Assembly (NCBI GenBank): GCA_039188975.1
Contig: JBCCYT010000002.1
Coordinates: forward strand, 14,326 to 78,325
DNA: 64,000 nucleotides
Reading direction: 5' to 3'
Source of the DNA: UBA11606 sp039188975
GTDB lineage: Bacteria > Actinomycetota > Acidimicrobiia > Acidimicrobiales > Aldehydirespiratoraceae
Shown here: positions 16,519 through 24,622 of the stretch, in pieces
How positions within the stretch are numbered: the first letter of the stretch is position 1
Layout: each line of letters opens with the position of its first letter
Translations under genes and position numbers: made by a program
Notes under the pieces: generated by a model
The model's database searches: none
Told to the model about the DNA's origin: nothing
The model's input: only the letters and a program-made list of their open reading frames with translations

Positions 16519-16546
16519 ACGGGATTGAACGATCGTTCAATCCCGT
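16519..16546. promoter_or_regulatory. 28-bp perfect palindrome, TetR-type operator
   Basis: The element is a perfect 28-base palindrome with core TTGAACGATCGTTCAA and outer arms ACGGGA/TCCCGT. Cores of this form are typical of TetR-family operators. On the minus strand it ends one base before a TACGGT hexamer (16512-16517) that could be the -10 of the aldehyde dehydrogenase operon, so a bound repressor would cover the -35 region. No TetR gene is in the window. Confidence 0.7.
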
Positions 16547-16594
16547 GGTGCGGGCCTCGGATCGGCGCCGGCTGGTTCGACCCGGTCCGGCCGG

Positions 16595-17080
16595 CTAGGC
16601 GCCGGGCTGGATGACCAGATCGTCGGGGGTGCCCGACAACACCGTCACCTTTCCCGAATCCGTGAACGACGAGCACGGCTCCAACAACGCCTTCACATCG
16701 CCGCTCGCGTCGAGCTCACCCACCGAATAGGCGCCGCCACCGGCACGCACCTCATCTCCGAACCCGGCTCGACGATCCGGGGTGAAAACGATCTCTTGGG
16801 AGCTGTTGTCCCAGGTCGTGCCCCGGTGCCACACCACCAACGACACCTCACCTGCGTTTGGCTCAACCAACAAAATGCAGCCGTTCACGAACGCCACGAC
16901 GCCCGTTGCCGCCACGCCATCGCGCCGTTCGCCATCATCGGTCGCCACGAACAACGGCCCATCCAACATCACGGCCGGTCCGCCACCGCCCGGACCCCAG
17001 ACGATCGCCCACACCGCCAGGGCCACCAGAATCGCCGACAGCGAGCCGAGACTGAGGGCGCGGTAATCGCCTGCCTGCAT
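16595..17080 (-). CDS. Membrane-anchored protein of unknown function
   Basis: A 161-residue protein with one hydrophobic segment near the N-terminus (SLSAILVALAVWAIVWGP, residues 12-29). The remainder is a probably extracytoplasmic beta-rich domain of about 130 residues (FVNGCILLVEPNAGEVSLVV, ending VLSGTPDDLVIQPGA). I do not recognise a family. The ATG at 17080 is preceded by TACTCT and six bases, a leaderless-type promoter, which supports this being a real gene. It points toward the aldehyde dehydrogenase operon but is separated from it by about 110 bases holding the palindrome. Confidence 0.6.
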   Translation of the reverse strand: MQAGDYRALSLGSLSAILVALAVWAIVWGPGGGGPAVMLDGPLFVATDDGERRDGVAATGVVAFVNGCILLVEPNAGEVSLVVWHRGTTWDNSSQEIVFTPDRRAGFGDEVRAGGGAYSVGELDASGDVKALLEPCSSFTDSGKVTVLSGTPDDLVIQPGA

Positions 17081-17086
17081 GCGACA

Positions 17087-17092
17087 AGAGTA
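17087..17092 (-). promoter_or_regulatory. Leaderless-type -10 element of the 17080 gene
   Basis: On the minus strand TACTCT is followed by six bases and ATG 17080. It lies 31 bases from the oppositely directed -10 of the cNMP-domain gene. Confidence 0.5.
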
Positions 17093-17123
17093 GTGCTGGA
17101 CCAGGCACCTTCCGGGCCTCCGC

Positions 17124-17129
17124 TACCAT
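17124..17129 (+). promoter_or_regulatory. Leaderless-type -10 element of the cNMP-domain gene
   Basis: TACCAT is followed by seven bases and ATG 17137. Confidence 0.5.
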
Positions 17130-17136
17130 CCCGCGC

Positions 17137-17589
17137 ATGACCCCCCAGTACATCCCGTCCCCCGCCTCCGGGATCAACCACCGCAAGATCGCGCACGCCG
17201 AAACGGTCGACATCCTGAGCCGACTCTCGCTCTTCGAAGGAGCGGCCAAACGGCATCTGCGAGAGATCGCCCGGCACGCCCGGCTCGAACAGTTCGAAGC
17301 TGACCAAGACCTCACCGTCGAAGGGCACGCATCCCCATCAGCGCTCGTCATCGTCGCCGGCCGCGCGGTCGTTCGCCGCAACGGTCGAAAGGTCGCCGAT
17401 GTCGGCCCCGGCGACATCGTCGGAGAGCTCGGATTGCTTGCCGATCAACCCCGCAACGCGACCGTTCGCACGACTGGACCGCTCGAATGCCTCGTGCTCG
17501 ACCGCAGCGGACTCAAGGCCGCCGTGCTCGAACACCCCGCACTCGGATGGCACCTGCTGGGGACCGTCGCAGATCGCCTTCACGGCTGA
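17137..17589 (+). CDS. Stand-alone cyclic-nucleotide-binding-domain protein
   Basis: A 150-residue protein consisting almost entirely of one cNMP-binding (CAP_ED-like) beta barrel: LSLFEGAAKRHLREIARHA at the start, then DVGPGDIVGELGLLADQPRN and ATVRTTGPLECLVLDR, corresponding to the phosphate-binding cassette (GELGLL...RNATV). There is no DNA-binding domain, kinase or channel attached, so it probably acts as a small sensor or partner protein. Whether it binds cAMP cannot be decided; the cassette arginine (R in PRNATV) is present. It is convergent with the large surface-protein gene. Confidence 0.78.
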   Translation: MTPQYIPSPASGINHRKIAHAETVDILSRLSLFEGAAKRHLREIARHARLEQFEADQDLTVEGHASPSALVIVAGRAVVRRNGRKVADVGPGDIVGELGLLADQPRNATVRTTGPLECLVLDRSGLKAAVLEHPALGWHLLGTVADRLHG

Positions 17590-17635
17590 ACGCCGCTGAG
17601 GTCTGCGCCGGCCCCCGACGGGCTCCAACGGCTCC

Positions 17636-20600
17636 TCAGGCCAGGAACGAGTCCCGGTTCCCGGCCCGACTGACTCGGCCTGCCCCAGCCAGGAGCAGAC
17701 CGACCAGGATGGCAGCGACGCCGAGTGCGAGCGACGAGCCCGGCTCGATGCCGGTGAACGCCAACCCGGTCGTGCTGCTCGAGCCTTCCTCGACTTCGAG
17801 CGTCACCCGATCCCAATCGTCATCGTCATCGTCGGGACCGGAACCCGGCGTCGAGTCCGTGTCGTCAGGGCCCGGGTTGTCCGGATCGTCATCATTGTCG
17901 AACGACGTGATTTCAGCGACGTTGGCGATGTCGAGGTCGGGAATGGGATCGACCAGCGTCAGAACGACCGAGACGGTTGCGGTGTCGCCGGTGGCAAAGA
18001 GTTCGCCGTCGTTGACGACCGACACCGTGATGACCCCGTTGCCGCCGGATGCTGCATAGCTGACCGCCAGCTCGACGCCATTCGCAGATGTGATGGCCGC
18101 GACCGGGTTGTCGGCGATTGCGAAGGGTTCGAACACGTTGTTGTCGACCGAATCGGTCACCTCGAACGAGCGCACACCAGCACCCTGGTTTGTCACGGTG
18201 ATCCCGAAGGTGACGTCTTGGCCCGGGGTGACGGGGCTCGTGCCATCGGGGACTGTCTTCTCGAGCGCCAGGTCGTAGCTGATCGTCACCAGCTCACGGT
18301 CGTGATCGTCCTCATCGACGCCAGACACCTCGTTGAGGTTGCCGTCGCCGTCGTGGTCGAAGTTGACGTTGTTGTGGCTGTTGCGATCGTCGTTGCCGTT
18401 TGGGTCGGTCCCCGGCGTGGTCAAGATCGTGTCATTGTTCGGATCCGCGTCCGGCGTGGAATCGATGTCGACCACGTTCGACGGCACGGTGTTGGTCGCA
18501 TCGGTGTCGTCGTCGAACCCCGAGATCTCGGCAGTGTTGAAGAACTCCCCAGAGCTGGACAGGGTCTCGATCGTGGTCGAGATGGCGAACGACACGGTCT
18601 CGCCCGGGGCGAGTTCATCGACGTCGAACGTCACCGTTCCGGTCGCGCCGTCGACCGCGCTGGTGGTCACGACCGCGGTACCGGCGGTGACCCCGTCGAA
18701 CGATTCGAACGACACGTTGGTGTCGAGCACGTCGGTGACCTGTACCCGGTACGCCGGTTCGGTCCCCTGGTTCGTGACCGTGATCGACCACTGAATCGGA
18801 GCGTCCGCATCGGACAGCGAGAAGGTCTGCCCGGCGGCGAGCTGCTTGACGAGGGCCAGGTCCCACACCCGGTTGTCGCGTACGCCCACGGCGGCGACAT
18901 CGTGATCGTCCTCGTCGCCTGCGACCGGGTCGGTGCCGGTACCGGTGCCGTTGATTTCGTCGTCGCCCGGCTCACCCGGGCCACTCGGCTGGTTGTCGTC
19001 GCCTTGATCCGTGTTGGGCGTCGAGTCGACATCGGTTGGTGGTGGGTTGGTCGGATCGAGGTCGTCGTCAAACGCCGAGATCTCGGCCCAGTTGATGGCC
19101 TGGGGGCCAACGAACCCGTCGGCGATCGTCAACGTGACCGGAATGGTCACCGAGTCGCCGGTGTCGAAGGACTCGGTCGGTTCCTTGACCGACGCCGACA
19201 CCAGTCCGTTGGTACCGCTCGTCGAGTACACGACGTCGAGGTCGATGCCGTTGGTGCTGGTCACCGTGATGTCGCTGTTGTTCAGGTTGGAGAAGGGCTC
19301 GAACATGGCGAGGTTCACGTAGTCGACGATGTCGAACGACATCACCTCGTCGCGTTGGTTGGTGATCGTGATGTCGAAGGTGACCTCGTCGCCTTCAGCG
19401 ACGGGGCCAGGCGTCGAGGCGCTCACGGTCTTGGCGAGCGCGAGATCGAACGTCTTCGGCACCGTGAACCCGGCATCGAAGTTGTGATCGTTTGCTCCGA
19501 CTGCGCCGGTTGAAGCGGCGATGACCCCACCGGATACGTTCGAGTCGGTCGTGGTGGACCCGGCGCCGGTGATGGTCTCGGTGAGGTCGGCGGCGCTGAA
19601 ACCGCCGGGAAGGGTCGTGGTCACCGTCGAGACATCGACGGCGATGCTGTAGTCGCTGTTCGGCTGCAAGCCGTCGACCGACCCGAAGCGATACAGGCCG
19701 TTGGCGTCGGTGATGGTCGACACGCCAGCCGCGGGAAGCCCAGGACCGGTGATCGTGAGGGTCACGCCGGCGAGCGCGGTTTCACCCGGATCCTGGATGC
19801 CGTCTCGATCGAGGTCGAGCCAGACATAGTCGCCGATCTCCAGCGGGATGGCGCAGCCCTCGACGTCACCGATGCCGTTCGACTTGCCGAACGTGCCGGC
19901 GGTCGGACCGCCGACGTACAACTCGACCGCGGTCTCTTCCTCGCCCGTGAGCGTGTCGAACCAGGCGAGGCCGCCGGAGTTCACTTCGAGAACCGGGTCG
20001 TACTGAGCGGTGATGACGGAACCCAGGTAGGGGTGGATCCAGTTGCCGCCGATCGTTGTTTCCACATGTTCGGTGTCGTCGTTGCGCGACGTGAAGCTGT
20101 CGTCGCCGTACCACTCCACATCGCCAGCCGGGCCGCTGACATAGCCCAGGTCGTCCTGGGTCTCGATGTCGCCCCCGGTTGCGTCGACGAAGTTGGTGGT
20201 TTCGCAACCCACGCCTCCCTCGACCACATAGGTCGGGGCGAGCGGGTCATTGCTCGTGTTGCACAGCCGGATCAGGTCGCCGGCGGCGTCGTACTGCGGC
20301 GGGCTGAGCGTCGGGAAGCCCGGGCCATTGTTGCCGTCGGTGTTGTAGTTCTCGTACCCGACCTGGTCGCCACCCCGGTCGAGCAAGGTGACGGCAAGGC
20401 CGCCGTCGTCGTCGATGGCGATCGCGGTGACCACGGCCGATGGGTGGTTGTAGCGCTGGCGGTTGTCGATGACGAACGGGGCTCGGAGGTCGTCCCATTC
20501 CGATGCCCACGGAAGGAACGAGCCGTCGGTGCAGCCGGTGTTCACATAGGCACAGCCACGGAAGTAGTCGAGCGAGAACCCGAACTTCGACGTGACGGCG

Positions 20601-21826
20601 TCCGGGACGCGATCGGCGCCGGTCGAAAGCGTGAGCACACCGGCTTCGAGATCGGCTTGATCGCCGGAGGTCTCGGCCGTGCAGGACACGCCGACGAGGA
20701 GCTGTCCGTCGTGGGTGACTTCGACGGCGAAGGGCCACCAGTCACTGGCACTCGCACTCCCCGATACGTTCGGGCAGGCAACGCTGCCATCGGCGATGGT
20801 GTACGAGCCGATGAGTGACATGCCGACGCCGTCGATGTCGGAGATGTCGTAGGCCATGACCGCTTTCGAGAAGAGGTTCATGACGTAGAGGATTCGCCCG
20901 TCGTCGGAGATGTCGATGCCCCCGACGCCCATCTTGCTCACCGCATCGAAGGCTTCTGGGTCGGCTGACGGGTCAGCAAAGCCGACGGTGTCTGCATCTC
21001 GCGCGGCGGTGAAGTCACCGAAGGTCGGGCCGCCGAGGGTTTCGAGATCGATGCCGTTCGGCGTTTCGTTGGGGAAGTTGAACCAGAACAGCCCGGCGGC
21101 GTCGTTGTCGCCGTCGCCGTCGGCATCGCCGAGTTCAACATGGCGCTTCACGTAGGCCGAGGTGAACAGCCGGGACTCCCACTCGTCGTAGGCAAGCCCG
21201 AAGATCGAGCCGAGTTCGTTCTTGCTGGAGATGTACGAGCTGGAACCGGACCCGTCGGCGGCAAACTCGACGAGAACTTCGTCGGGGCCGCCAGCCGATC
21301 GGTCGCCGTTGACGAAGCAGGTGGTCCAGAGGGTTCCGTCGGTGGTGTCGGGGTCCGGGCATTGCGAGGGAGGCACGACGCCGAACGTCACCGAGTCACC
21401 CGCATCGGCGAAGAGCACGGACGCGACCGAGTCGGTGCCGCTGAACGTCTCGGACCACCCGGCGGTCACGTCGGCGGGGTCGAGCGCGAACTCGATCCGG
21501 AACGTCGACCCGTTCAGGGCGCTGGAGTCGACGGTCCAGGTCGGAGGGGTTCCGGGCGTCACGACGCCGTTGACGGTGGTGCCGTCGGCGTCGGTTGCGG
21601 TGACCGAGATGCCCGACGGCGGGAACAGGGGGTCGGTGTCGGCGACCTGTTCGCCGACATCGATCTGGCCATCCCGGTCGAAGTCGACGAAGAACGAGCC
21701 GGTGACCGCCGGGTCGCCGGGTGCTGCGTTGGTCGACGCTGCGAATGCCACCGTGGTGGCGAGCAGCGAGAAGAGCGCAACGACTCCCGCGTGTGAACGG
21801 ACCGATCGGAGCGGGTACAGAGACAT
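17636..21826 (-). CDS. Large secreted surface protein with SdrD-B-like and DUF11-like repeats and a C-terminal anchor
   Basis: A 1,396-residue exported protein. Signal peptide: VVALFSLLATTVAFAAST near residues 15-32. The N-terminal ~650 residues look like a non-enzymatic beta-rich region, with SdrD-B-like segments at both ends (GSFFVDFDRDGQIDVGEQ; DYVWLDLDRDGIQDPGETAL) that contain Ca-binding-like DxDxDG loops. Three DUF11-like repeats follow, beginning DLALAKTVSAS, DLALVKQLAAG and DLALEKTVPDG, separated by Asp-rich linkers. The C-terminus has LAFTG, a hydrophobic helix and a short basic tail: sortase-like order, but the motif deviates from LPxTG. It is a likely cell-surface adhesin or S-layer-type protein. 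No sortase is nearby. Confidence 0.82.
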   Translation of the reverse strand: MSLYPLRSVRSHAGVVALFSLLATTVAFAASTNAAPGDPAVTGSFFVDFDRDGQIDVGEQVADTDPLFPPSGISVTATDADGTTVNGVVTPGTPPTWTVDSSALNGSTFRIEFALDPADVTAGWSETFSGTDSVASVLFADAGDSVTFGVVPPSQCPDPDTTDGTLWTTCFVNGDRSAGGPDEVLVEFAADGSGSSSYISSKNELGSIFGLAYDEWESRLFTSAYVKRHVELGDADGDGDNDAAGLFWFNFPNETPNGIDLETLGGPTFGDFTAARDADTVGFADPSADPEAFDAVSKMGVGGIDISDDGRILYVMNLFSKAVMAYDISDIDGVGMSLIGSYTIADGSVACPNVSGSASASDWWPFAVEVTHDGQLLVGVSCTAETSGDQADLEAGVLTLSTGADRVPDAVTSKFGFSLDYFRGCAYVNTGCTDGSFLPWASEWDDLRAPFVIDNRQRYNHPSAVVTAIAIDDDGGLAVTLLDRGGDQVGYENYNTDGNNGPGFPTLSPPQYDAAGDLIRLCNTSNDPLAPTYVVEGGVGCETTNFVDATGGDIETQDDLGYVSGPAGDVEWYGDDSFTSRNDDTEHVETTIGGNWIHPYLGSVITAQYDPVLEVNSGGLAWFDTLTGEEETAVELYVGGPTAGTFGKSNGIGDVEGCAIPLEIGDYVWLDLDRDGIQDPGETALAGVTLTITGPGLPAAGVSTITDANGLYRFGSVDGLQPNSDYSIAVDVSTVTTTLPGGFSAADLTETITGAGSTTTDSNVSGGVIAASTGAVGANDHNFDAGFTVPKTFDLALAKTVSASTPGPVAEGDEVTFDITITNQRDEVMSFDIVDYVNLAMFEPFSNLNNSDITVTSTNGIDLDVVYSTSGTNGLVSASVKEPTESFDTGDSVTIPVTLTIADGFVGPQAINWAEISAFDDDLDPTNPPPTDVDSTPNTDQGDDNQPSGPGEPGDDEINGTGTGTDPVAGDEDDHDVAAVGVRDNRVWDLALVKQLAAGQTFSLSDADAPIQWSITVTNQGTEPAYRVQVTDVLDTNVSFESFDGVTAGTAVVTTSAVDGATGTVTFDVDELAPGETVSFAISTTIETLSSSGEFFNTAEISGFDDDTDATNTVPSNVVDIDSTPDADPNNDTILTTPGTDPNGNDDRNSHNNVNFDHDGDGNLNEVSGVDEDDHDRELVTISYDLALEKTVPDGTSPVTPGQDVTFGITVTNQGAGVRSFEVTDSVDNNVFEPFAIADNPVAAITSANGVELAVSYAASGGNGVITVSVVNDGELFATGDTATVSVVLTLVDPIPDLDIANVAEITSFDNDDDPDNPGPDDTDSTPGSGPDDDDDDWDRVTLEVEEGSSSTTGLAFTGIEPGSSLALGVAAILVGLLLAGAGRVSRAGNRDSFLA

Positions 21827-21929
21827 GAGCCGCCTTCTTTCTGATGTTCCCTCGAACCCGCAAACGGTACCTTACTGACCGCGCGAGGTCATCGACGGTC
21901 CGCGGTTGTGACCTTCGGGCCGGGGGCGT

Positions 21930-22967
21930 TCAGCCAGATGGGGCGTGCGAACCCGCCCAGTCGAGGAGCTCCTCGGCCGACCAGGTGTTGATGATGTCGT
22001 CGATCGGCACCCCACAGCGAGCCGCCTTGTCGGCGCCGTAGGGCTGCCACTCGAGCTGGCCGGTTGCGTGTGCGTCAGAGTTGATGGCGATCTTGCAACC
22101 CCACTCGAGCGCCAGCTCCAGGAGCTCTTCGGGCGGGTCTTGACGTTCGGGTCGGCAATTGATCTCGACGGCGGTGTCGAACTGGGCGCATGCGGCAAAG
22201 ACGATCTCGGCATCGAATGCCGATGGGGGGCGACCGCCTCCGCTCAGCTTGCGGTTGGTGCAATGGCCGAGAATGTCGGTGTGCGGTGATGCGATTGCGG
22301 TGACCATCCGGCGAGTCATCTCGTCAGCGGGCAGCTTGAGCTTCGAATGCACACTCGCAATGACAACATCGAGGCGAGCGAGCATGTCGTCGGCCAAATC
22401 GAGCGTGCCGTCTTCGAAAATGTCGACCTCCATCCCGGTCAGCAGCTGAAACGGCGCGAGCTCCTCGTTGAGGGCGTCGATCTCGTCGAGTTGAGACAGC
22501 AGCCGCTCCTCGTTGAGACCGTGGGCAACCGTGAGGCGGGCCGAATGGTCGGTGCACACCATCCACTCATGACCGAGCGCCCGGGCGGTGAGCGCCATGT
22601 TGCGCAGCGGCGCGCCGCCATCTGACCAGGTCGTGTGGGCATGGCATTCGCCTCGGATTGCGGCGAAGACGGCTTCGCCTTCGCCGATCGGAACTCGGCT
22701 TCGTTCTTCCAGCCGAGCGAGGTAGCCGTCGTCGTTGCCCTCGAGCGCGTCGACGATCACCTGGGCGGTCGACGGGCCGATGCCATCGAGCTCGGTCAGC
22801 GTCCTCGCTGCGGCCCGCGTGGTGATCGCATGGTCGCCCTCGGCGATGACGACATCGATTGCTCGCTGAAACGCTCGCACCTTCTGCGCTGGCGCCAACT
22901 CCCGGTCGAGATAGTGGATTGCAAGCTGAAGCGCGGCGGCTGGCTGCATGGGTGCGATGGTAGTCAT
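21930..22967 (-). CDS. PHP-domain phosphoesterase with N-terminal helix-hairpin-helix (PolX-like, no polymerase)
   Basis: A 345-residue protein. Residues 1-100 form an alpha-helical part with a helix-hairpin-helix (LTELDGIGPSTAQVIVDALE), as in the 8-kDa domain region of family X polymerases. The rest is a PHP metal-dependent phosphoesterase: ECHAHTTWSDG (first metal motif), CTDHSARL, GMEVDIFEDG, VIASVHSK, HTDILGHCTNR and INSDAHATGQ are all in order, so the trinuclear metal site looks intact. In bacterial PolX the PHP domain is a 3'-5' exonuclease or 3'-phosphatase. Here the polymerase fingers/palm are absent. The ATG at 22967 was chosen because upstream sequence is unconserved and Arg/Pro-rich. 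Confidence 0.82.
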   Translation of the reverse strand: MTTIAPMQPAAALQLAIHYLDRELAPAQKVRAFQRAIDVVIAEGDHAITTRAAARTLTELDGIGPSTAQVIVDALEGNDDGYLARLEERSRVPIGEGEAVFAAIRGECHAHTTWSDGGAPLRNMALTARALGHEWMVCTDHSARLTVAHGLNEERLLSQLDEIDALNEELAPFQLLTGMEVDIFEDGTLDLADDMLARLDVVIASVHSKLKLPADEMTRRMVTAIASPHTDILGHCTNRKLSGGGRPPSAFDAEIVFAACAQFDTAVEINCRPERQDPPEELLELALEWGCKIAINSDAHATGQLEWQPYGADKAARCGVPIDDIINTWSAEELLDWAGSHAPSG

Positions 22968-23053
22968 GGAGTCGATCGCTCGGCGCAGCGACCGGTTGCT
23001 TCTCGGTCGTCGTGGTCCCGGAGCTGCAGGGTGATCCCGGCTCGGGGTCGGAG

Positions 23054-23419
23054 CTAGCCGAGGATCTCGACGGCGTCGAGGACGACGAGGACGACGAGCA
23101 ACACGATGATGCCGGTGTTGATCGCCGTCATCGGCCACTTCCATTTGTGATCGGCGCGGTGGAAGCGTCGGATCGACACCACATTGGCGGCGATCGCAAT
23201 CAAACCGACCGGGAGCCCGATCCATGGACCAACGGCGCCGCTCAGGCCGATCAGCGGAAACCCGAACGGGATCAGCAGGTAGGTGAACGTGCAGCGGATC
23301 GCGGAAACGAGCACCGACTTCGAGAAGGCGTTTTCTGCGTCGGTCGTCGACACCCGGTCCTTCGCGGCGACCGGGATGGCGTTGTCGTCGACGTTCGGTG
23401 CTGCGCTCACGTCCGTCAC
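23054..23419 (-). CDS. Small integral membrane protein of unknown function
   Basis: A 121-residue protein with a polar N-terminus of about 35 residues, then hydrophobic segments at about residues 40-60 (CTFTYLLIPFGFPLIGLSG), 62-80 (GPWIGLPVGLIAIAANVVSI) and 97-117 (AINTGIIVLLVVLVVLDAVE), the second and third joined by a basic HRADHKWKW loop. No family is recognised. The start is set at GTG 23419: GGAGG lies immediately upstream, and TACGGT is seven bases before it. It is divergent from ychF, 45 bases apart. Confidence 0.65.
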   Translation of the reverse strand: MTDVSAAPNVDDNAIPVAAKDRVSTTDAENAFSKSVLVSAIRCTFTYLLIPFGFPLIGLSGAVGPWIGLPVGLIAIAANVVSIRRFHRADHKWKWPMTAINTGIIVLLVVLVVLDAVEILG

Positions 23420-23426
23420 GACCTCC

Positions 23427-23432
23427 ACCGTA
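23427..23432 (-). promoter_or_regulatory. Leaderless-type -10 element of the 23419 membrane protein
   Basis: TACGGT on the minus strand is followed by seven bases (GGAGGTC) and GTG 23419. The GGAGG lies inside this spacer. Confidence 0.5.
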
Positions 23433-23464
23433 CTCGCGTCGGCGTCGCTAGCCTCGACCGGGCT

Positions 23465-24538
23465 ATGGAACGTTTCGGGTTCGTTGGTCTTCCCAACGCA
23501 GGCAAGTCTTCGCTGTACAACGCACTGGCCGGCGGCGGCGCCCACGCAGCGCCGTATGCCTTCGCCACGACCGACCCCAACGTCGGCGTGGCGAAGGTGC
23601 CAGATCATCGCCTCGAAGCGCTCAGCGAGATGTCGCAATCGAAACAGACCATCCATGCGGCGGTGCAGTTCACCGACATCGGCGGGCTGGTCGAAGGGGC
23701 AAGCCAAGGCGAGGGACTCGGCAACGCATTCCTTTCTCACATTCGCGAGGTCGACGCAATCGTGTTCGTGTTGCGGGCGTTCCCCGACGACGATGTCCCC
23801 GGGCCGCAGGACCCGCTCGAGCACCTCCGGGTGGTTGAAATCGAGCTCGCCCTCGCTGATCTCGCGAGTGCCGAGAAGGCGCGAGACAAGACCCAACGCA
23901 TGCTGAAGGGCGACAGCTCGCTCAAGGGCACCGTCGACCTGCTCGGCCGTGTCGTCGACCTCTTGGGCGAAGGGACCCCGCTCTACCGGGCCGGACTTCG
24001 CGACGATGAACGAGCCGATCTCAAAGAGTTCTTCTTCTTGACCAACAAGCCGGTGATGGCGGTGCTCAACATCGGCGAAGACCAGATCGGCGATGAAGAC
24101 GCCATCGCCGCTCCGGTTCGCGACGAGCTCGACGGTGCCGAAGTCGTGCCGCTGTCGGTTCAGCTGGAAGCCGAAGCCGCCGTCATGGAACCCGACGACC
24201 GGCAAGAGATGCTCGAAGCGCTCGGCCTCGGTGACGGTGCGGTGCCCGCCTTCTTGACGTCGGCGTACCACATGCTGGGTTTGCGGACGTATCTCACCAC
24301 CGGCGAGAAGGAATCGCGGGCCTGGACCTTCCGAGCCGGGTCGACGGCCCCCGAAGCCGCGGGCGTGATCCACACCGACTTCCAGCGCGGTTTCATTCGG
24401 GCCGAAACCATCCAATGGAACGAACTCGTCGACGCCGGTTCATGGGCCGCAGCCCGCGACATCGGCAAGGTCCGCTCCGAAGGCAAGGACTACATCGTGC
24501 ACGACGGCGACGTCATGGAGTTCCGCTTCAACGTGTGA
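23465..24538 (+). CDS. ychF: Redox-regulated ATPase/GTPase YchF
   Basis: A 357-residue Obg-family P-loop NTPase, typical length 360-365. The P-loop GLPNAGKSS is at residues 8-16, followed by the G2 region, the G3 DIGGLVEGAS and the modified G4 (VLNIGED in place of NKxD) that in this subfamily shifts preference to ATP. A C-terminal TGS domain ends in GDVMEFRFNV, the usual YchF terminus. It binds ribosomes and is linked to stress responses in other bacteria. The ATG at 23465 starts the conserved MERFGFVGLPN; a TAGCCT hexamer lies ten bases upstream. Confidence 0.95.
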   Translation: MERFGFVGLPNAGKSSLYNALAGGGAHAAPYAFATTDPNVGVAKVPDHRLEALSEMSQSKQTIHAAVQFTDIGGLVEGASQGEGLGNAFLSHIREVDAIVFVLRAFPDDDVPGPQDPLEHLRVVEIELALADLASAEKARDKTQRMLKGDSSLKGTVDLLGRVVDLLGEGTPLYRAGLRDDERADLKEFFFLTNKPVMAVLNIGEDQIGDEDAIAAPVRDELDGAEVVPLSVQLEAEAAVMEPDDRQEMLEALGLGDGAVPAFLTSAYHMLGLRTYLTTGEKESRAWTFRAGSTAPEAAGVIHTDFQRGFIRAETIQWNELVDAGSWAAARDIGKVRSEGKDYIVHDGDVMEFRFNV

Positions 24539-24622
24539 GCACCGCCCCGGGCGGGCTGTTCTCACACGATTTCGTTCGGTTCTTTGCCAATCCTTCACAC
24601 TGCGAAACCACGCTTTGGTCTC

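Noticed and set aside
16564..16605. Two copies of GGCGCCGG flanking the stop of the 16595 gene as a terminator or repeat
   Set aside because: The octamer contains the self-complementary GGCGCC and the pair would need a loop of about 26 bases; frequent in such sequence.
24542..24560. GC hairpin (CCGCC/GGCGG) after ychF as an intrinsic terminator
   Set aside because: The stem is only five base pairs with a three-base loop and no T-run, not distinguishable from background in this GC-rich DNA.
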